Origin: Candidatus Sulfotelmatobacter sp.
Lineage (GTDB): Bacteria > Vulcanimicrobiota > Vulcanimicrobiia > Vulcanimicrobiales > Vulcanimicrobiaceae
DNA: 64,000 nt
Direction: 5' to 3'
NCBI GenBank assembly: GCA_035504415.1
Contig: DATJRY010000011.1
Span: 496,001 to 560,000, forward strand
The translations under genes were made by a program, and so were the position numbers. This document shows positions 41,743 to 50,795 of the stretch, piece by piece; position 1 is the stretch's first letter; every line of letters starts with the position of its first letter. The notes below the pieces were generated by a model, which was given only the letters and a program-made list of their open reading frames with translations, made no database searches and had not been told where the DNA came from.

Positions 41743-42956
41743 GCACGCTGGCGGTGATCTTCAACGCGGAGTTCGTGCGCCGCATCCGCTCGCGGCCCTA
41801 CCTGATCGGGACCGCGATCGGCGCGCTCGGCGTCGCCCTCATCGCGGTGATCCCCTCGTTCATGGTCCACGCCGTCAGCAGCTCGACGCGCAACCTCGTG
41901 CTGGTCGGTCCGCCGGCCCTCACGACGCCGGCCGGGGCGGCGCTGCGTCCCGACTTCAGCGTCGTCGCGGTCCTCCCACGGCTCGACGCGACGCCGACCC
42001 TCGCCTTTCTCGACGCGCACCGCCACGCCAGCGCGGTGGCGACGCTCTCGCGCACCGGTAGCCGCCTCCACGCGCTCGTCTACGCCCGCGACCCCTCGCT
42101 CTTCCCCTCGTCCTTCGCGCGCGATCTCGGTCCGCTGCAAATCGCGCTCGCGACCGGTGCGCCGCTCGAGAGCGTTCGCTCTCGCTTGACCGTGCCGATC
42201 GACGTGCGCGACGTCGCCGGACGCTTCGAGAACGCCGGCGAGGCCGATGCCGCGAAAGCCGTGGCGTACCTGTTCGTGCTCTTGCTCTATCTGGCGATCT
42301 TGCTCAACGCGCAGGCGATCTCGACCTCGGTCACCGAGGAGAAGACGAATCGCATCGCCGAGCTGCTCGTCGCCGCGGTCGATCCGGTGCAGCTGCTGAC
42401 GGCCAAGATCCTGGCCGCCACGGCGACCGGCTTCGTGCAGCTCGGCGTGTGGACGGCGATCGGCTTTCTCGCGGGCAGCAAGCTCACCGAGGGCTTCACG
42501 AACGGCGACGTCGGCGCGAACGCGGGCCCGCTGGCGATCAGCAGCAGCGAGATCCTCTTGTTCGTCGCGTTCTTCCTGGTCGGCTTCGCGCAGTACAGCG
42601 TCCTCTTCGCCGGGGGCGCGTCGCTGGTGAGCCGCACCGAAGACGTCGGCAGCATCACCGGTCCGCTCATGCTGCCGGTGGTCGGCGCGTTCGTGCTCGC
42701 GCAGCTGGGGATCCAGTTCCCCAACGGCCCGCTCATGTCGAGCGCGTCGTTCGTTCCGCTGCTCGCGCCGTTCGTGATGTTCACGCGCATCGCGGTGACG
42801 CCGGTCCCGGCCTGGCAGATCGCGCTCTCGCTGGCGATCAACGTCGCGGCCGCGATCCTGTTCGCGCTGATCGCGGGACGCGTCTACCGGGTCGGCATGC
42901 TGCTCTACGGCCGGCCGCCGTCGCTGCGCCAGATCGTCGCGGCCATGCGGGCCTGA
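41739..42956 (+). CDS. ABC-2 type permease (NatB-like)
   Basis: 405 residues, ATG 41739. One membrane helix near the N-terminus (YLIGTAIGALGVALIAVIPS), an extracellular domain of about 150 residues, then five or six helices. QAISTSVTEEKTNRIAELLV at about residue 190 is the hallmark of ABC-2/NatB permeases. It works with the upstream ATPase; related systems export sodium, drugs or lipids, and the substrate here is unknown. The next gene, an MFS transporter, starts 4 bases later. Confidence 0.87.
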   Translation: MSTLAVIFNAEFVRRIRSRPYLIGTAIGALGVALIAVIPSFMVHAVSSSTRNLVLVGPPALTTPAGAALRPDFSVVAVLPRLDATPTLAFLDAHRHASAVATLSRTGSRLHALVYARDPSLFPSSFARDLGPLQIALATGAPLESVRSRLTVPIDVRDVAGRFENAGEADAAKAVAYLFVLLLYLAILLNAQAISTSVTEEKTNRIAELLVAAVDPVQLLTAKILAATATGFVQLGVWTAIGFLAGSKLTEGFTNGDVGANAGPLAISSSEILLFVAFFLVGFAQYSVLFAGGASLVSRTEDVGSITGPLMLPVVGAFVLAQLGIQFPNGPLMSSASFVPLLAPFVMFTRIAVTPVPAWQIALSLAINVAAAILFALIAGRVYRVGMLLYGRPPSLRQIVAAMRA

Positions 42957-42960
42957 GGGC

Positions 42961-44124
42961 GTGCCGCGCGCGCTGCTGCCGATCCTGGCGATCACCTTCG
43001 TCGACATCCTCGGCTTCACGCTGCTGATCCCGCTGCTGCCGTTCTATGCGACCACGCTCGGCGCGTCGCCGGTGGTGGTCGGCGCGATCTACGCGACGGT
43101 GGCCGTCTGCTCGCTGCTCTCCTCGCCGCTGTGGGGACGGCTGAGCGACCGCATCGGGCGGCGCGGCGTGCTGCTGGCCGCCCAAGTCGCCGCGCTGATC
43201 GGCTTCGTGCTGCTGGCCTCCAGCAACACGTTGTGGATGATCTTCGTCGCGCGCGCGATCGAAGGGCTCGGCGGCGGGGGCCTGGGGATCACGCAGGCCT
43301 ACGTCACCGACGTCACCGCGCCCGAGCAGCGCGCGCGGGCGTTCGGCTTGGTCGGCGCGACCTTCGGGCTGGGCTTTCTGATCGGACCGGCGACGGCCGG
43401 GCTGCTGGTCCGCTTCGGCTACCACGTCCCGTTCGCGGCCGCCGCCGGCCTCGAGCTGATCACGGTCATGCTCACGCTCACGCTGCTGCCCGAGTCACGC
43501 GGCGCGGTCACCACGCTGCCGCCGCTGCGCGAGGTCAAACGCTCGCTCACGACCGCACCGCTGGGCCGGCTCGTGCTCACGCAGTTCGCGTTCTCGATCG
43601 GCTTCACGTCGTGGATCGGCGGCTTCGCCCTGTTCGCGCAGCGCGTGCTCGGGTTCGGGCCCGAGCGCACCTCGCAGGTCTACATCCTCTTCGCCGTGGT
43701 CGGCATCGTCGTGCAGGTCGCGCTGATCGGCCGGCTCGTCGCGTGGCTGGGTGAAGGCCGCGTCGCGCTGGCCGGTTTCGCGTGCGCGATCCTCGCCTAC
43801 GCGACGGTCGCCTTCATCGACCGGGCGGCGTTCTTCTACCCGTTCATCGTGCTGTGGTCGATCTCGGGCTCGCTGATTCGGCCGACGCTGGGATCGCTGA
43901 TCGCCGACGCGGCGCCCGGCGATCAGCGCGGGACGATCCTGAGCATCAACGACAGCCTCAACAACGTCGCGTTCATCGTCGGACCGCTCATCGCGACGCG
44001 CGTCTTGATGGCCGCGCCGCATTTGACCGGCATCGTGCCGGCCTTCTTCTCGGCGGTCGCGCTGGCGCTCGGACTCGGGCTGCTGATGCGCGCGCCGCGC
44101 GCCGAAGGACGGCTGGCGACGTGA
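42961..44124 (+). CDS. MFS transporter, TetA/multidrug-type (DHA1)
   Basis: 387 residues from GTG 42961. Twelve membrane helices. Motif A between helices 2 and 3 is WGRLSDRIGRRGVLLAA. The helix-1 start LPILAITFVDILGFTLLIPL and the GPATAGLL stretch in helix 5 are typical of the TetA-like DHA1 proton antiporters. It follows the ABC exporter and overlaps the phosphoesterase start, so the three to four genes are probably one operon. Substrate unknown. Confidence 0.88.
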   Translation: MPRALLPILAITFVDILGFTLLIPLLPFYATTLGASPVVVGAIYATVAVCSLLSSPLWGRLSDRIGRRGVLLAAQVAALIGFVLLASSNTLWMIFVARAIEGLGGGGLGITQAYVTDVTAPEQRARAFGLVGATFGLGFLIGPATAGLLVRFGYHVPFAAAAGLELITVMLTLTLLPESRGAVTTLPPLREVKRSLTTAPLGRLVLTQFAFSIGFTSWIGGFALFAQRVLGFGPERTSQVYILFAVVGIVVQVALIGRLVAWLGEGRVALAGFACAILAYATVAFIDRAAFFYPFIVLWSISGSLIRPTLGSLIADAAPGDQRGTILSINDSLNNVAFIVGPLIATRVLMAAPHLTGIVPAFFSAVALALGLGLLMRAPRAEGRLAT

Positions 44125-44744
44125 GGCTGGTCGCGGTCTCCGACACGCACGGCCATCTGCCGGCGCACGCGGTCCCCGACGGCGACGTCCTCATCCACGC
44201 CGGCGATCTGACGCGCATGGGGACGCTCGAGCAGATCGCCGCCGCGGGCGCGTGGCTGCGCAGCTTACCGCACCGCGACAAGATCGTCATCGCCGGCAAC
44301 CACGACTTCGCCTTCGAACGCGAACCGGCGGCGGCGCTGGCGGCGTTCGGCGAGGGCTTCACCTACCTGCTCGACGCGGGCGTGACGATCGCGGGCGTTC
44401 GGTTCTGGGGCTCGCCGTGGCAGCCGCAGTTCTTCGACTGGGCCTTCAACCTCGATCGCGGCGCGCCGCTGGCGGAGAAGTGGGCGCTGGTCCCCGGCGA
44501 TACCGACGTGCTGATCACGCACGGGCCGCCGCAGGGCATCCTCGATCGCACCGCCGGCGGCGACGCGGCCGGCTGCGCGGATTTGCTCGCGCGCGTCGCC
44601 GCCGTGCGCCCGCGCGCGCACGTCTTCGGGCACATCCACGAAGCCGCCGGCGTCGTCGAACGCGACGGCACGACGTTCGTCAACGCCTCGATCTGCGATC
44701 TGCGCTACCGGCCGGTGAACCCGCCGCGCGTGCTCGACCTCTGA
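44121..44744 (+). CDS. Calcineurin-like metallophosphoesterase
   Basis: 207 residues from GTG 44121, overlapping the MFS stop. Metal-binding motifs in order: VSDTHGHLP, LIHAGDLT, IVIAGNHDF, LITHGPP, VFGHIHEAAG. The short length and WGSPWQPQFFDWAFNLDRG stretch match the MPPED1/2-like phosphodiesterases found in bacteria and animals. Cytoplasmic; substrate not known. It converges on the LOR/SDH gene with a 7-base gap. Confidence 0.9.
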   Translation: MRLVAVSDTHGHLPAHAVPDGDVLIHAGDLTRMGTLEQIAAAGAWLRSLPHRDKIVIAGNHDFAFEREPAAALAAFGEGFTYLLDAGVTIAGVRFWGSPWQPQFFDWAFNLDRGAPLAEKWALVPGDTDVLITHGPPQGILDRTAGGDAAGCADLLARVAAVRPRAHVFGHIHEAAGVVERDGTTFVNASICDLRYRPVNPPRVLDL

Positions 44745-44751
44745 GCCGCGT

Positions 44752-46017
44752 TCAGCGGGTCGCGATCGCTTCCGCTTCCGCCACCCGCAGCGCCAGGCTC
44801 AGCTCGCGCAAGAACGAGGACGCGTCCATGACGATCCCCAGCGTCTGGTGCGAGCCGCGATCGGTCAGCTTGGTGACCGACGAGGGGTTGATGTCGACGC
44901 AGACCGTCTTGCACGAGGCCGGCAACAGGTTGCCGACCGCGATCGAATGCAGCAGCGTGCAGACCAACAGCGCCATCCCGAACTCGGGGACGTGGCGGCG
45001 CATCGCGCGCTGACACTCGATGACGTCGGTGATGACGTCCGGCAGCGGGCCGTCGTCGCGGATCGAACCGCACAGCACGACCGGAATGTGCTTGCGGTAG
45101 GCCTCGTACATCACGCCGCCGGTCAGCAGCCCCGCGTCGATCGCTTCCCGAATGCCGCCCAGCGCGCGGATGCGGTTGACCGTGCGCAAGTGGTGAACGT
45201 GGCCCTCTTCGGCGGGGAAGGCGTCTTCGAGCTTGACGCCCAGCGAGGTGCCGAAGAACTGCGACTCGATGTCGTGCACGGCCAGCGCGTTGCCCGCGTA
45301 GAGCGCGTTGACGTAGCCGTCGCGAATCAGCTCGGCCAGGTACGGTCCGGCGCCGGTGTGGATGATCGCGGGGCCGCCGACCAGCAGCACCCGCTTCCCG
45401 GCGCGCAGCACCGCCAGCAGCTCGCGCGCCAGCTCGCCGAGCAGCGCGTGGCGCGGCTTCTCGGAGGAGACGGCGCTGGCCATGAACTCGAACACGTCGC
45501 GCTTGCGCGCGCGAGGCGGGATCGCGATCTTCACGCCGGCGTGTCCGACCACGACCGCGTCGCCGCGCTTCACGTCGGACGGCGCCACCGTCACCGCGCC
45601 GCCGTCGTCGAGCACGATCGCGCAGTCCATCTCCGGGTTGGCGACCTCGAGCCACACGCCGCGCACCCGCACCTGGGTCGCGTAGTTCGTCGTCGCGTAG
45701 AAGTCGTCGGGCAGGACGCCGTCGGCCGGGGCCGGTTCCAGCGCCACGTCGCCCTCGTCGAGCACCTCGACGCCGGCGTCGCGCTGCAGCTTCTCGAGGA
45801 TCTCGTCGAGATGCTGCGGGTCTTCGGCTTCGATCCGCAGCCGCGCGTACGAGGGCTCGGTCTTGGTCTGTCCCGACTCGAACTCTTCGATGACGTACGC
45901 GGTCCGGTCGTCGTCGGTCAGGATGCCCAGGACGCGGTTGAAGATGCCGGAGTCGATGATGTGCCCGCGCAGCTCGATCCGGCGGACGACCGTTCCAGAC
46001 GGCGAAGCGGAGCTCAT
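44752..46017 (-). CDS. LOR/SDH-domain protein, TIGR00300 family (ornithine cyclodeaminase-like)
   Basis: 421 residues. The N-terminal 90 residues form the LOR/SDH conserved region (RRIELRGHIIDSGIFNRVLG, RLRIEAEDPQHLDEIL), as in the C-terminal part of cyanobacterial AgrE/ArgZ. The rest is a Rossmann-like domain with VLLVGGPAIIHTGAGPYLAE, GNALAVHDIESQFFGTSLGV and FGMALLVCTLLHSIAVGNLL. Members have been linked to ornithine-to-proline conversion, so arginine or ornithine catabolism is the best guess. ATG 46017 overlaps the start codon of the divergent rsmI, leaving no room for a 5' leader. Confidence 0.8.
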   Translation of the reverse strand: MSSASPSGTVVRRIELRGHIIDSGIFNRVLGILTDDDRTAYVIEEFESGQTKTEPSYARLRIEAEDPQHLDEILEKLQRDAGVEVLDEGDVALEPAPADGVLPDDFYATTNYATQVRVRGVWLEVANPEMDCAIVLDDGGAVTVAPSDVKRGDAVVVGHAGVKIAIPPRARKRDVFEFMASAVSSEKPRHALLGELARELLAVLRAGKRVLLVGGPAIIHTGAGPYLAELIRDGYVNALYAGNALAVHDIESQFFGTSLGVKLEDAFPAEEGHVHHLRTVNRIRALGGIREAIDAGLLTGGVMYEAYRKHIPVVLCGSIRDDGPLPDVITDVIECQRAMRRHVPEFGMALLVCTLLHSIAVGNLLPASCKTVCVDINPSSVTKLTDRGSHQTLGIVMDASSFLRELSLALRVAEAEAIATR

Positions 46018-46861
46018 GGGGCTCGTGTTCGTACCGACGCCGCTCGGCAACCTTCGCGACGTGACGCTGCGCGCGCTCGACGTCCTGCGCGACGCCCCGC
46101 TGGTGGTGGCCGAAGACTCGCGGGTCGCGCGGCGGCTGCTGACCGCGCTCGGCCTGGGCGCCAAGGACGTTTGGACCTACCAGGAGCACAACGCGCGCGC
46201 GGTCACGCCCGGCATCCTCGAGCGGGCCCGGACCGAGACGGTCGCGGTCGTCACCGACGCCGGAACGCCCGGGATCAGCGATCCCGGCTCGGCGCTGGTC
46301 GCCGCCGCCCGGGCGGCCGGCATCCCGGTCGAGGTGCTGCCGGGTCCGGCGGCCTTCGTCGTCGCCGCCGTGCTCTCGGGGTTCGACTTGCGCAGCTTTC
46401 GCTTTGCCGGGTTCCCCCCGCGCGCGAGCGGCGCCCGCCGAACGGCGTTTCGCGCGGCGCTCGGCGAGACGACGGTCTGGTACGAGGCGCCGCACCGCAT
46501 CCGCGCGGCGCTGGCCGACTTGGCGGCAGTCGCGCCCGAGCGGCGCGTGTTCCTGGTCCGCGAGCTGACCAAGCTCTACGAGCAGCAAGTGCTGGGCACG
46601 GCCGCCGAGATCGACGCGGCCCTGGCGGAGCCGGTGCGCGGTGAGATCGCGTTCGTCGTCGAGGGCGATCCCGCGTCGGACGCGAGCGACGCCGTATCGC
46701 CGGACGAGCTCGACGCCGCGATCGACGCGGGCCTGGCGGAAGGGCTGACGATCTCGGCGCTCGCGAAGCGGCTGGCCGACGCCGGCCACGGCGAACGGCG
46801 TCACCTCTACGCGCAGGCCAGTGCGCGCAAGGCGGAACGCGCCGGGTCAGACGTCGAGTAG
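46016..46861 (+). CDS. rsmI: 16S rRNA (cytidine(1402)-2'-O)-methyltransferase RsmI
   Basis: 281 residues, ATG 46016. It methylates the ribose of C1402 in the decoding centre using SAM. Family motifs: LVFVPTPLGNLRDVTLRALD, LVVAEDSRVARRLL, VTDAGTPGISDPGSALVAAA, VEVLPGPAAFVVAAVLSGF, and the C-terminal EIAFVVEG. GGAG lies three bases before the ATG, closer than usual, and the transcript may start very near the codon. It overlaps the convergent Uma2 gene by 15 bases. Confidence 0.95.
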   Translation: MGLVFVPTPLGNLRDVTLRALDVLRDAPLVVAEDSRVARRLLTALGLGAKDVWTYQEHNARAVTPGILERARTETVAVVTDAGTPGISDPGSALVAAARAAGIPVEVLPGPAAFVVAAVLSGFDLRSFRFAGFPPRASGARRTAFRAALGETTVWYEAPHRIRAALADLAAVAPERRVFLVRELTKLYEQQVLGTAAEIDAALAEPVRGEIAFVVEGDPASDASDAVSPDELDAAIDAGLAEGLTISALAKRLADAGHGERRHLYAQASARKAERAGSDVE

Positions 46862-47413
46862 CGCCACCACGTCGAGGACGAAGCCCGGCATCACGGGTCC
46901 GCAGTCGAGCTGCGAAATCGACCCCAGCTCTTGGTGGGCGCCGTCGACCCAGCGATCGACGGTCCGTTCGTAGGGGTCGACGAGGACGACCAGATGTGCG
47001 CCGTGGCGCGACCAGTTCGCGCACTTGCGCACCTGCGCGCCGTGCCGATCGCTCTTCGAGCGAATCTCGAAGACGGCGTCGGGCGTCCCGGCGAAATAGT
47101 TCTCGCGCTGGGCAGCGTCGAGGACGTTCCACCGCTCCGCGCGCACGAACGAACCGTCCGGAGCGAAGACCGATGAGTCAGGCAGACGATAGCCGGCGGT
47201 CGGACCGAAGACCTGACCGAGGCGGAACGCTTTGCTCCACACCATGAGCTGAAGGACCAGCTCGCTGTTCCGCAGGTCGGACCCGGCGCCGTTCGGGGTC
47301 ACCAGCAGGCTCCCGTCGGCCAAGCGCTCGACGGAATAACCGCCGTTGAGCTCGTGCAGCTGCATGAGCTCTTCGTCGGTCGGCGGGGTGATCGGACGGA
47401 AGACGACGGCCAT
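46847..47413 (-). CDS. Uma2 family endonuclease-fold protein
   Basis: 188 residues from ATG 47413; an upstream frame adds 15 residues without a ribosome-binding site. The PD-(D/E)XK pattern is visible: YRLPDSSVFAPDGSFVR (Asp), then GTPDAVFEIRSKSDR (Glu and Lys), followed by YERTVDRWVDGAHQEL. Uma2 proteins are common in cyanobacteria and other environmental phyla, often in many copies, with no proven role. It is a stand-alone gene, divergent from metG. Confidence 0.85.
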   Translation of the reverse strand: MAVVFRPITPPTDEELMQLHELNGGYSVERLADGSLLVTPNGAGSDLRNSELVLQLMVWSKAFRLGQVFGPTAGYRLPDSSVFAPDGSFVRAERWNVLDAAQRENYFAGTPDAVFEIRSKSDRHGAQVRKCANWSRHGAHLVVLVDPYERTVDRWVDGAHQELGSISQLDCGPVMPGFVLDVVALLDV

Positions 47414-47499
47414 CGGCGTGTCACGCGATTCTATCACGCCGCTCCGCTCGCTCGCCAAGGGCGGAGGCCGGGCGCAGCCGCGGTGCCGAAGGCTACCCG

Positions 47500-49023
47500 G
47501 TGTCCGAGCGCGGCTTCTACGTCACCACCCCCATCTATTACATCAGCGGAACGCCGCACATCGGGCACGCGTACACCTCGATCGCGGCCGACATCCTGGT
47601 GCGCACCGCGCGGGCGCACGGCCCGGCGCGCGCGCTGACCGGCACCGACGAGCACGGCCAGAAGGTCGCCGCCGCCGCCGAGGCGGCCGGGCAGACGCCG
47701 CACGAGTACGTCGACGCGCTCGTCCCGCGCTGGCGCCAGCTCTTGGCCGCCTACGAGACCAGCTTCGACGACTTCATCCGCACCACCGAGCCGCGACACG
47801 CGCACACGTGTCTGGCGCTGTTCGAGCGAATGCGCGCCAACGGCGACGTCTACGAGGGCGTCTACGAAGGCTGGTACTGCACCAACGACGAGACGTTCTG
47901 GCCCGAAGCCAAGCTCATCGACGGCCGCTGTCCGAATCCCGAGTGCCGCCGTCCGGTGCAGTGGCTCTCGGAGAAGAACTGGTTCTTCCGGCTCTCGGCG
48001 TACACCGAGCGTTTGCGCGCGCACTTCCTGGCCAATCCGAACTTCTTGCGGCCGCAGTCGCGCTACAACGAGATGATGGCGCTGCTCGACGAAGGGCTCG
48101 AGGATCTCTCGATCTCGCGCTCGTCGTTCGACTGGGGCATCCCGCTGCCCGGCGGCGGCGTGCTCTACGTCTGGTTCGACGCGCTGATCAACTACATCAG
48201 CGCGCTGGGCTGGCCCGAGGATCCCGACGGCCTGTTCGCCGCGTTCTGGCCCGGGCTGCACTTGATCGGCAAGGAGATCGCGCGCTTCCACACGCTGATC
48301 TGGCCGGCCATGCTGTGGTCGGCGGGACTCGAAGCGCCGGCACGCGTCTTCGCGCACGGCTGGATCCTGGTCGAAGGCGAGAAGATGTCGAAGTCGGTCG
48401 GCAACGTCATCGAGCCGTTCGCGCTGGTGCGCGAGTTCGGCGCCGACGCGGTGCGCTATTTCCTGTTCCGCGAAGCGCCGTTCGGCAGCGACTTCTCGAT
48501 CTCGCTCGAGAAGCTGCGCCAGCGCCACAACAGCGATCTGGGCAACGATCTGGGCAACCTGCTGCGCCGTTCGCTGGCGATGCTGGCACGCTACCGCGAC
48601 GGCCTGGTTCCCGAGCCGCCGGCCACCAGCGAGCTGGCCGAACGCTTCGCCGACGTGCCGGCGCTGGTGCGCGATCACGTCGCGGCGCTGCGCTTTCGCG
48701 AAGCGCTCGACGAGATCTGGAACCTGGTCGGCGCGCTCAACCGCGCGATCGACGAACGCAAGCCGTGGGAGCTCTACAAGCAGGAACGCGGCGTCGAGCT
48801 CGACGCGCTGCTCTACGAGCTGTGCGAGGGGCTGCGCTGGCTGGCGCTGCTGCTGTTCCCCTTCATGCCGGTCAAGACGAGCGAGATCTGGCGACAGCTC
48901 GGCCTGGACGGCACGCCCGAACGCACCTGGGCCGACGCGCTGCAATGGGGACTGCTCGCCCCCGGTACCCAGACGACCCCCGGCGACCCGCTCTTCCCGC
49001 GCCTCGAAGCGGCCGCGGTGTAA
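47500..49023 (+). CDS. metG: Methionyl-tRNA synthetase
   Basis: 507-residue class I synthetase that charges tRNA-Met. HIGH motif in SGTPHIGHAYTSIAADIL, knuckle region GWYCTNDETFWPEAKL and CPNPECRRPVQWL (two Cys kept), KMSKS motif as GEKMSKSVGNVIEPF, and the anticodon-binding domain (NSDLGNDLGNLLRRSLAML). The short form lacks the C-terminal EMAP-type tRNA-binding domain. Start GTG 47500; there is no strong ribosome-binding site. I see no T-box or SAM leader in the 86-base gap upstream. Confidence 0.96.
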   Translation: MSERGFYVTTPIYYISGTPHIGHAYTSIAADILVRTARAHGPARALTGTDEHGQKVAAAAEAAGQTPHEYVDALVPRWRQLLAAYETSFDDFIRTTEPRHAHTCLALFERMRANGDVYEGVYEGWYCTNDETFWPEAKLIDGRCPNPECRRPVQWLSEKNWFFRLSAYTERLRAHFLANPNFLRPQSRYNEMMALLDEGLEDLSISRSSFDWGIPLPGGGVLYVWFDALINYISALGWPEDPDGLFAAFWPGLHLIGKEIARFHTLIWPAMLWSAGLEAPARVFAHGWILVEGEKMSKSVGNVIEPFALVREFGADAVRYFLFREAPFGSDFSISLEKLRQRHNSDLGNDLGNLLRRSLAMLARYRDGLVPEPPATSELAERFADVPALVRDHVAALRFREALDEIWNLVGALNRAIDERKPWELYKQERGVELDALLYELCEGLRWLALLLFPFMPVKTSEIWRQLGLDGTPERTWADALQWGLLAPGTQTTPGDPLFPRLEAAAV

Positions 49024-49026
49024 CGG

Positions 49027-49992
49027 TCACGGCGGCTTGCCGTACTCGTCGATCGTGCCGTTGGCGCGCTCGCGCGCCAGCACCGCTTCGCAGCGCGCGC
49101 GATAGAACGCGCACACGACGCGCGAGAGCGGGAACGGGTCGGGCAGCACGTAGCCGGGCGGCGGTTCCTGCAAGTTGAACTGCACGGTGCGGCGGGTGAG
49201 GAGCGGATCGTTGCCGGCGGGGAAGCGCTGCGGCCACGGGACGTCGACCGTGTCGACATAGCCGTCGCTGAAGTGCCACGTGCAGTGCAGCCAGTGATAG
49301 TCGATCCCGTTGACCCGCTTGTAGTCGATGATGTCGTAGCACGGCGCGACGTCGCTGCTGACTTCACCCGGCGTCCCGGCCAGAATGGGGTTGTACTGCT
49401 TCATCGTCTCCGTGCCGCCCGGGGTCGCCGTCGGCGGCCCTTGCGCGACGTCGTGCTGCGCTTGCGCGATGGTCTGCGAGAACTTCGCGTCGAGCGCGGC
49501 GATCTGTTGCGGATCGAGGGCGCTCGAGGCGTGCTGCGGCGGGCCGTGCGGGCGCGAGAGCTCGACGTGATTCGCGACGACGGTGGGGGCCTTGGGGGCG
49601 TGGACGGGACGCGTCTTGGTGATGCCGGTCGGGCGCTTCACCACCGGATGGTGCGCGAAGCCCTTCGAGGGCAGGCGCTGCGCCACCGCGTGCGGCGCGA
49701 TCGACGGCAGCGCGACCTTGCTGGGGATCTTGACCGGCGTCGGCGTCGGCTTGGGGGTGGGCGTGACGACCGGGCGCGGCGTCGGGCTGGGGCTGGGCGT
49801 GGGCAGCGGCTTGAGGTGCTCGATCGTGATGCGCTGCGTCTCCGCGGCGACGTCGCGCTCGGCGCGCGGCTTGAGCGCGCTCCAGAACGTCGTCCAGACC
49901 GTCCCGCCCAGCACGTGGACGAGCAGCGAGACGACGATCGCCCAAAGAAGCAAGCGGCGGGCAGATTTGCCGCGCTCGGGGAAGAGCTGCAC
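49027..49992 (-). CDS. TonB-like single-pass membrane protein with Pro-rich linker
   Basis: 321 residues from GTG 49992. One membrane helix near the N-terminus (LLLWAIVVSLLVHVLGG) is followed by a long Pro/Lys/Thr linker (PLPTPSPSPTPRPVVTPTPK) and a C-terminal domain with four Cys and aromatic residues (VAPCYDIIDYKRVNGIDYHW). This is the layout of TonB/TolA-type energy transducers, although the C-terminal domain is not a clear TonB fold. No ExbB/ExbD lie nearby. It is divergent from tatD with 20 bases between start codons. Confidence 0.65.
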   Translation of the reverse strand: MQLFPERGKSARRLLLWAIVVSLLVHVLGGTVWTTFWSALKPRAERDVAAETQRITIEHLKPLPTPSPSPTPRPVVTPTPKPTPTPVKIPSKVALPSIAPHAVAQRLPSKGFAHHPVVKRPTGITKTRPVHAPKAPTVVANHVELSRPHGPPQHASSALDPQQIAALDAKFSQTIAQAQHDVAQGPPTATPGGTETMKQYNPILAGTPGEVSSDVAPCYDIIDYKRVNGIDYHWLHCTWHFSDGYVDTVDVPWPQRFPAGNDPLLTRRTVQFNLQEPPPGYVLPDPFPLSRVVCAFYRARCEAVLARERANGTIDEYGKPP

Positions 49993-50012
49993 GGAGGTAC
50001 TAACGTTCCGAC

Positions 50013-50789
50013 ATGATCGATACGCATGCGCACGTGCACGATCGCGCCTTCGACGAAGACCGCGACGCAATGCTTGCGCGGGCTCGCGACGCAGGCGTCG
50101 AGCAGATCGTAACGGTCGGATGCGACCTCGACGATAGCCGGCGTGCCTGCGTCATAGCTGAGTCCTTTCACCTTTTCTCCACCATCGGCATCCACCCGCA
50201 CGAGGCCAAGGACGCCCCCGCCGACCTGGACGGCGCGTTCGACGCGCTGCGCGCGCAGTACGGCGACCGGATCGTCGCGGTCGGCGAGACGGGCTTGGAC
50301 TACTACTACGACCACAGCCCGCGGCCGGTGCAGCAGGCGGTTCTGGCGGCCCAATTGCGCTACGCGCGCGAGCGCGCGCTGCCGCTCGTCTTCCATCAGC
50401 GCGACGCGCACGACGACTTCGTCGACGCCCTGCGCGCCGGTTACGATCCGGCCTCGCAGCGCGGCATCGTCCACTGCTTCACCGGGACCGCCGAGCAGGC
50501 GCGCCAGTTCACCGGCGAGTTCGGGCTGCTGCTGGGGATCGGGGGCGTGGTCACCTTCAAGACGGCCGGCGGGCTGCGGGAAGCGGTCGCCGCGGTCGGT
50601 CTCGAGCACCTCGTCCTCGAAACCGACTGCCCGTACCTGGCCCCCGTCCCCCGTCGCGGCCAGCGCAACGAGCCGGCGTACGTCGCCGACACGGCCCGCG
50701 TGGTGGCCGAAGTGCTCGGCGTCGCGGGCGCGACGGTGAGCGCGCGGACCGACGCCAACGCGCGCGGGGTCTTTGGTCCGCGCGTCTAA
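50013..50789 (+). CDS. tatD: TatD family metal-dependent hydrolase
   Basis: 258 residues, ATG 50013. Metal ligands in MIDTHAHVHD, GETGLDYYY, LVFHQRDAHDDF, IVHCFTG and LETDCPYLAPVP, the complete TatD set. The family includes 3'-5' DNA/RNA exonucleases and D-tyrosyl-tRNA-related deacylases; its name comes from the tat operon but it is not needed for protein export. It is followed after 6 bases by menG. Confidence 0.95.
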   Translation: MIDTHAHVHDRAFDEDRDAMLARARDAGVEQIVTVGCDLDDSRRACVIAESFHLFSTIGIHPHEAKDAPADLDGAFDALRAQYGDRIVAVGETGLDYYYDHSPRPVQQAVLAAQLRYARERALPLVFHQRDAHDDFVDALRAGYDPASQRGIVHCFTGTAEQARQFTGEFGLLLGIGGVVTFKTAGGLREAVAAVGLEHLVLETDCPYLAPVPRRGQRNEPAYVADTARVVAEVLGVAGATVSARTDANARGVFGPRV

Positions 50790-50795
50790 GGTGTT

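Noticed and set aside
47414-47499. T-box or SAM riboswitch ahead of metG
   Set aside because: The 86-base gap is too short and shows no conserved T-box or SAM motif.
49993-50070. Extended start of the TonB-like gene at TTG 50070
   Set aside because: It would run into the tatD coding region and lacks a ribosome-binding site.
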